The notes under the pieces are model-generated. The model worked only from the letters and a program-made list of their open reading frames with translations. It did no database searches and was not told the origin of the DNA. Of a DNA stretch of 21,384 nucleotides, positions 20,225-21,384 are shown one piece after another. How positions within the stretch are numbered: the stretch's first letter is position 1; the number at the start of each line of letters is the position of its first letter. Both the position numbers and the translations under genes were made by a program. The stretch covers positions 1-21,384 of the IMG/VR virus record IMGVR_UViG_3300040807_000560; one strand, given 5' to 3'. This stretch comes from a virus.

Positions 20225-20373
20225 TGTGGCGTCTTTGGGCAAAGTCCCTTGGAGAAAAGGCTGGCAGTTCTAAGAATGAAGCAGATATTATTGCTCTGAT
20301 TAGGACTGCCATTCTTTTTATCTACATTATCACAAATCTCTTTATTATAGCAGGAGTAATAAGGCATTGGTAG
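20224..20373 (+). CDS. 49-residue single-pass membrane protein
   Basis: ATG at 20224 overlaps the previous stop and opens 49 codons. The N-terminus MWRLWAKSLGEKAG is amphipathic, and residues about 26-45 (RTAILFIYIITNLFIIAGVI) form one membrane helix, ending in RHW. Similar small membrane proteins occur in T4-like marine phages. The role is not known; a membrane-interacting peptide is all that can be said. Confidence 0.65.
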   Translation: MWRLWAKSLGEKAGSSKNEADIIALIRTAILFIYIITNLFIIAGVIRHW

Positions 20374-20374
20374 A

Positions 20375-20644
20375 ATGATGTATTTTTTAAAATCTTGCGA
20401 GTACAAATGGACTCATGCTAAAACAGATATGGAAAAACTTTGGATTATGCGTGAACTTGGTACAGATATTTTTAAAATTGTAGAACAAAATAATTGGGAA
20501 TGGCATTGGCTACGTTCAAATAGTCAAACTTTACCAGGAGACATATATTGCCGTTGCGACATATATGTAGATATACCAGATACTAAACAAGCAACACATT
20601 TTTTACTTAAATATCCTAAAGCAATATTAGTGGAAAAAGTTTAA
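20375..20644 (+). CDS. Small aromatic-rich protein, unknown
   Basis: The product has 89 residues, with many Trp and His (WEWHWLRS) and a final DIPDTKQATHFLLKYPKAIL segment. The start is at the first of two adjacent ATG codons, two bases after the previous stop. No strong ribosome binding site is seen, so coupling to the upstream gene is likely. Its TAA shares a base with the next ATG. No family is recognised. Confidence 0.6.
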   Translation: MMYFLKSCEYKWTHAKTDMEKLWIMRELGTDIFKIVEQNNWEWHWLRSNSQTLPGDIYCRCDIYVDIPDTKQATHFLLKYPKAILVEKV

Positions 20645-20889
20645 TGTTTTGGATAGATTACACAGTAGAAAGCGCACCTAATAGATTCCGTGTCAAAGGT
20701 GACTGGGACGGAGAAGTAATGGGCAAAAACGAAGATGGCTCTCTAAAAGATCATTGGTTATATAAACCAGGTGAAGTTTATATTGTTGGAGAAGATGGGT
20801 GGTTACATAAATCAGATCACTTGTCTACATTAATGATGGCATACGAAGCAAAGAAAAATGAAAACAGTAAGACGTCCTCAAGCCAGTAA
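20644..20889 (+). CDS. Small beta-rich protein, unknown
   Basis: The product has 81 residues: MFWIDYTVESAPNRFRVKGD, GEVMGKNEDGSLKDHWLYKP, then GEVYIVGEDGWLHK, suggesting a compact beta fold. The C-terminus is polar (ENSKTSSSQ). It is coupled to the previous gene (TAATG) and overlaps the 20858 gene by 32 bases. The function is not known. Confidence 0.6.
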   Translation: MFWIDYTVESAPNRFRVKGDWDGEVMGKNEDGSLKDHWLYKPGEVYIVGEDGWLHKSDHLSTLMMAYEAKKNENSKTSSSQ

Positions 20890-20983
20890 AGGTTGGCAAT
20901 CTCGAAAATATAAAGAAGAAGACGAACGATCATTAAAGATCTTAAAAAAGAAAAATAAATTAAATGAATGTAAAAGAAGGTGA
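20858..20983 (+). CDS. 41-residue very basic protein, tentative
   Basis: ATG at 20858 opens 41 codons (MKTVRRPQASKGWQSRKYKE and on) to a TGA at 20981-20983. The product is about one third Lys/Arg. It bridges the gap between two neighbours, overlapping them by 32 and 20 bases. The ribosome binding site is weak. The basic character and the way it fills the gap support it; the large overlaps argue for caution. Confidence 0.4.
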   Translation: MKTVRRPQASKGWQSRKYKEEDERSLKILKKKNKLNECKRR

Positions 20984-21275
20984 CAAAGCAGTAATTATAT
21001 TTTCACTCCGTCCTGAGAACATAGGACGTATTGTTAATGTGGCAGAATATATTGGTAAATTTAGTGAGCGTGAAAAATTTCAATTTAGAGGAATGCCTTG
21101 TATGGCAATGGTCACTGATCATCATTGGTGGATTGAAGCAGAAGATTTAAGCATACAGTTTGGGCCAAGTCCTCGTGCTTATATTGCTGACAGTTGGCTA
21201 CGTAAGATAGAACCACCAAAAGAAAAACTTTCTAAAGAAGCAGAAAAAGAACTTGACATTTTAGCATATAAATAG
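20964..21275 (+). CDS. Conserved phage/bacterial small protein with PRAYIADSWLRKI, unknown
   Basis: The product has 103 residues. MNVKEGDKAVIIFSLRPENI followed by GRIVNVAEYIG looks like a small beta-barrel (SH3-like), with HHWWIEAEDL and PRAYIADSWLRKIEPPKE in a conserved C-terminal half. Similar proteins of unknown function occur in phages and proteobacteria. The start has no clear ribosome binding site. The stop lies inside a TATAAATA late motif. Confidence 0.65.
   Translation: MNVKEGDKAVIIFSLRPENIGRIVNVAEYIGKFSEREKFQFRGMPCMAMVTDHHWWIEAEDLSIQFGPSPRAYIADSWLRKIEPPKEKLSKEAEKELDILAYK
21267..21274 (+). promoter_or_regulatory. Late motif TATAAATA 4 bases before the last ATG
   Basis: An exact T4 late consensus overlaps the previous stop and lies 4 bases before ATG at 21279, with no Shine-Dalgarno sequence. 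A leaderless start is possible. The codons GCA TAT AAA TAG could also give the motif by chance. Confidence 0.4.
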
Positions 21276-21278
21276 TGT

Positions 21279-21384
21279 ATGAAACCTATTTACATTCACG
21301 GGGCGACCGCCAGTGAGCGTAGTTTTGCCTTTATACAGCAGTCACTTAAAACTAAAAATCCTATCTACTTAAACTACGAAAAAG
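21279..21384 (+). CDS. N-terminus of a possible alpha/beta hydrolase (partial)
   Basis: ATG at 21279 opens a frame that runs off the window after 35 codons. MKPIYIHGATASERSFAFIQ has the strand, HGA oxyanion loop and helix start of small alpha/beta hydrolases. The nucleophile region lies outside the window, so the call is tentative. Confidence 0.5.
   Translation, partial: MKPIYIHGATASERSFAFIQQSLKTKNPIYLNYEK

Overview
The window is an AT-rich stretch of a tailed-phage genome, most likely a T4-like marine myovirus of the cyanophage/pelagiphage type. The signs are a class Ia ribonucleotide reductase pair with glutaredoxin, a PAAR tail-tip protein, a tailspike with a pectate-lyase-like helix, an XhlA-like membrane protein, an Sm-like small protein, many tightly overlapping small genes, and repeated T4-type late promoter motifs (TATAAATA and variants). 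A DUF1127 gene and its partner suggest an alphaproteobacterial host, but this is inference. I see no tRNA, rRNA, CRISPR array, insertion sequence or integrase.

Layout. Positions 1-92 hold the end of a + strand gene, followed by a long inverted repeat. From 234 to 1491 a minus-strand cluster of seven small genes, joined by 1-31 base overlaps, is preceded by a structured leader of about 160 nt and a late promoter. From 1780 to 3735 (+) lie a shortened UDP-glucose dehydrogenase-family protein, an unknown protein and a PAAR protein. A class 3 lipase (minus) follows. From 4608 to 7648 (+) lies an operon with a nucleotidyltransferase-fold protein and a protein with ligase-like KxDG, EG and K motifs. 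From 7733 to 8092 a small, GC-richer gene stands alone between a late promoter and a strong terminator. From 8110 to 12651 come small structural or accessory genes: the XhlA-like protein, two tandem basic paralogues, and a long acidic protein that appears to continue through a -1 frameshift at A_AAA_AAG. From 12714 on are a PD-(D/E)XK nuclease behind a consensus sigma70 promoter, the tailspike, a conserved partner, nrdA, nrdB (own sigma70 promoter), glutaredoxin, the Sm-like gene and a run of tiny genes. The window ends inside a possible alpha/beta hydrolase.

How it fits together. Early functions (nuclease, nrdB) have sigma70-type promoters. Structural and virion-associated genes have TAAATA late promoters. 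The late promoters appear to be of two kinds. In one, TAAATA lies 4-5 nt before ATG and there is no Shine-Dalgarno sequence, which predicts leaderless mRNA. In the other, a hairpin begins at or within a few bases of the predicted +1. Several proteins between 4608 and 11633 share a short N-terminal pattern followed by an LxE/IxE site. This recalls T4 internal proteins that are packaged in the head and trimmed by the prohead protease. The nucleotidyltransferase/ligase-like pair may therefore be a virion-delivered enzyme set. All function calls come from reading motifs by eye; no database search was run.
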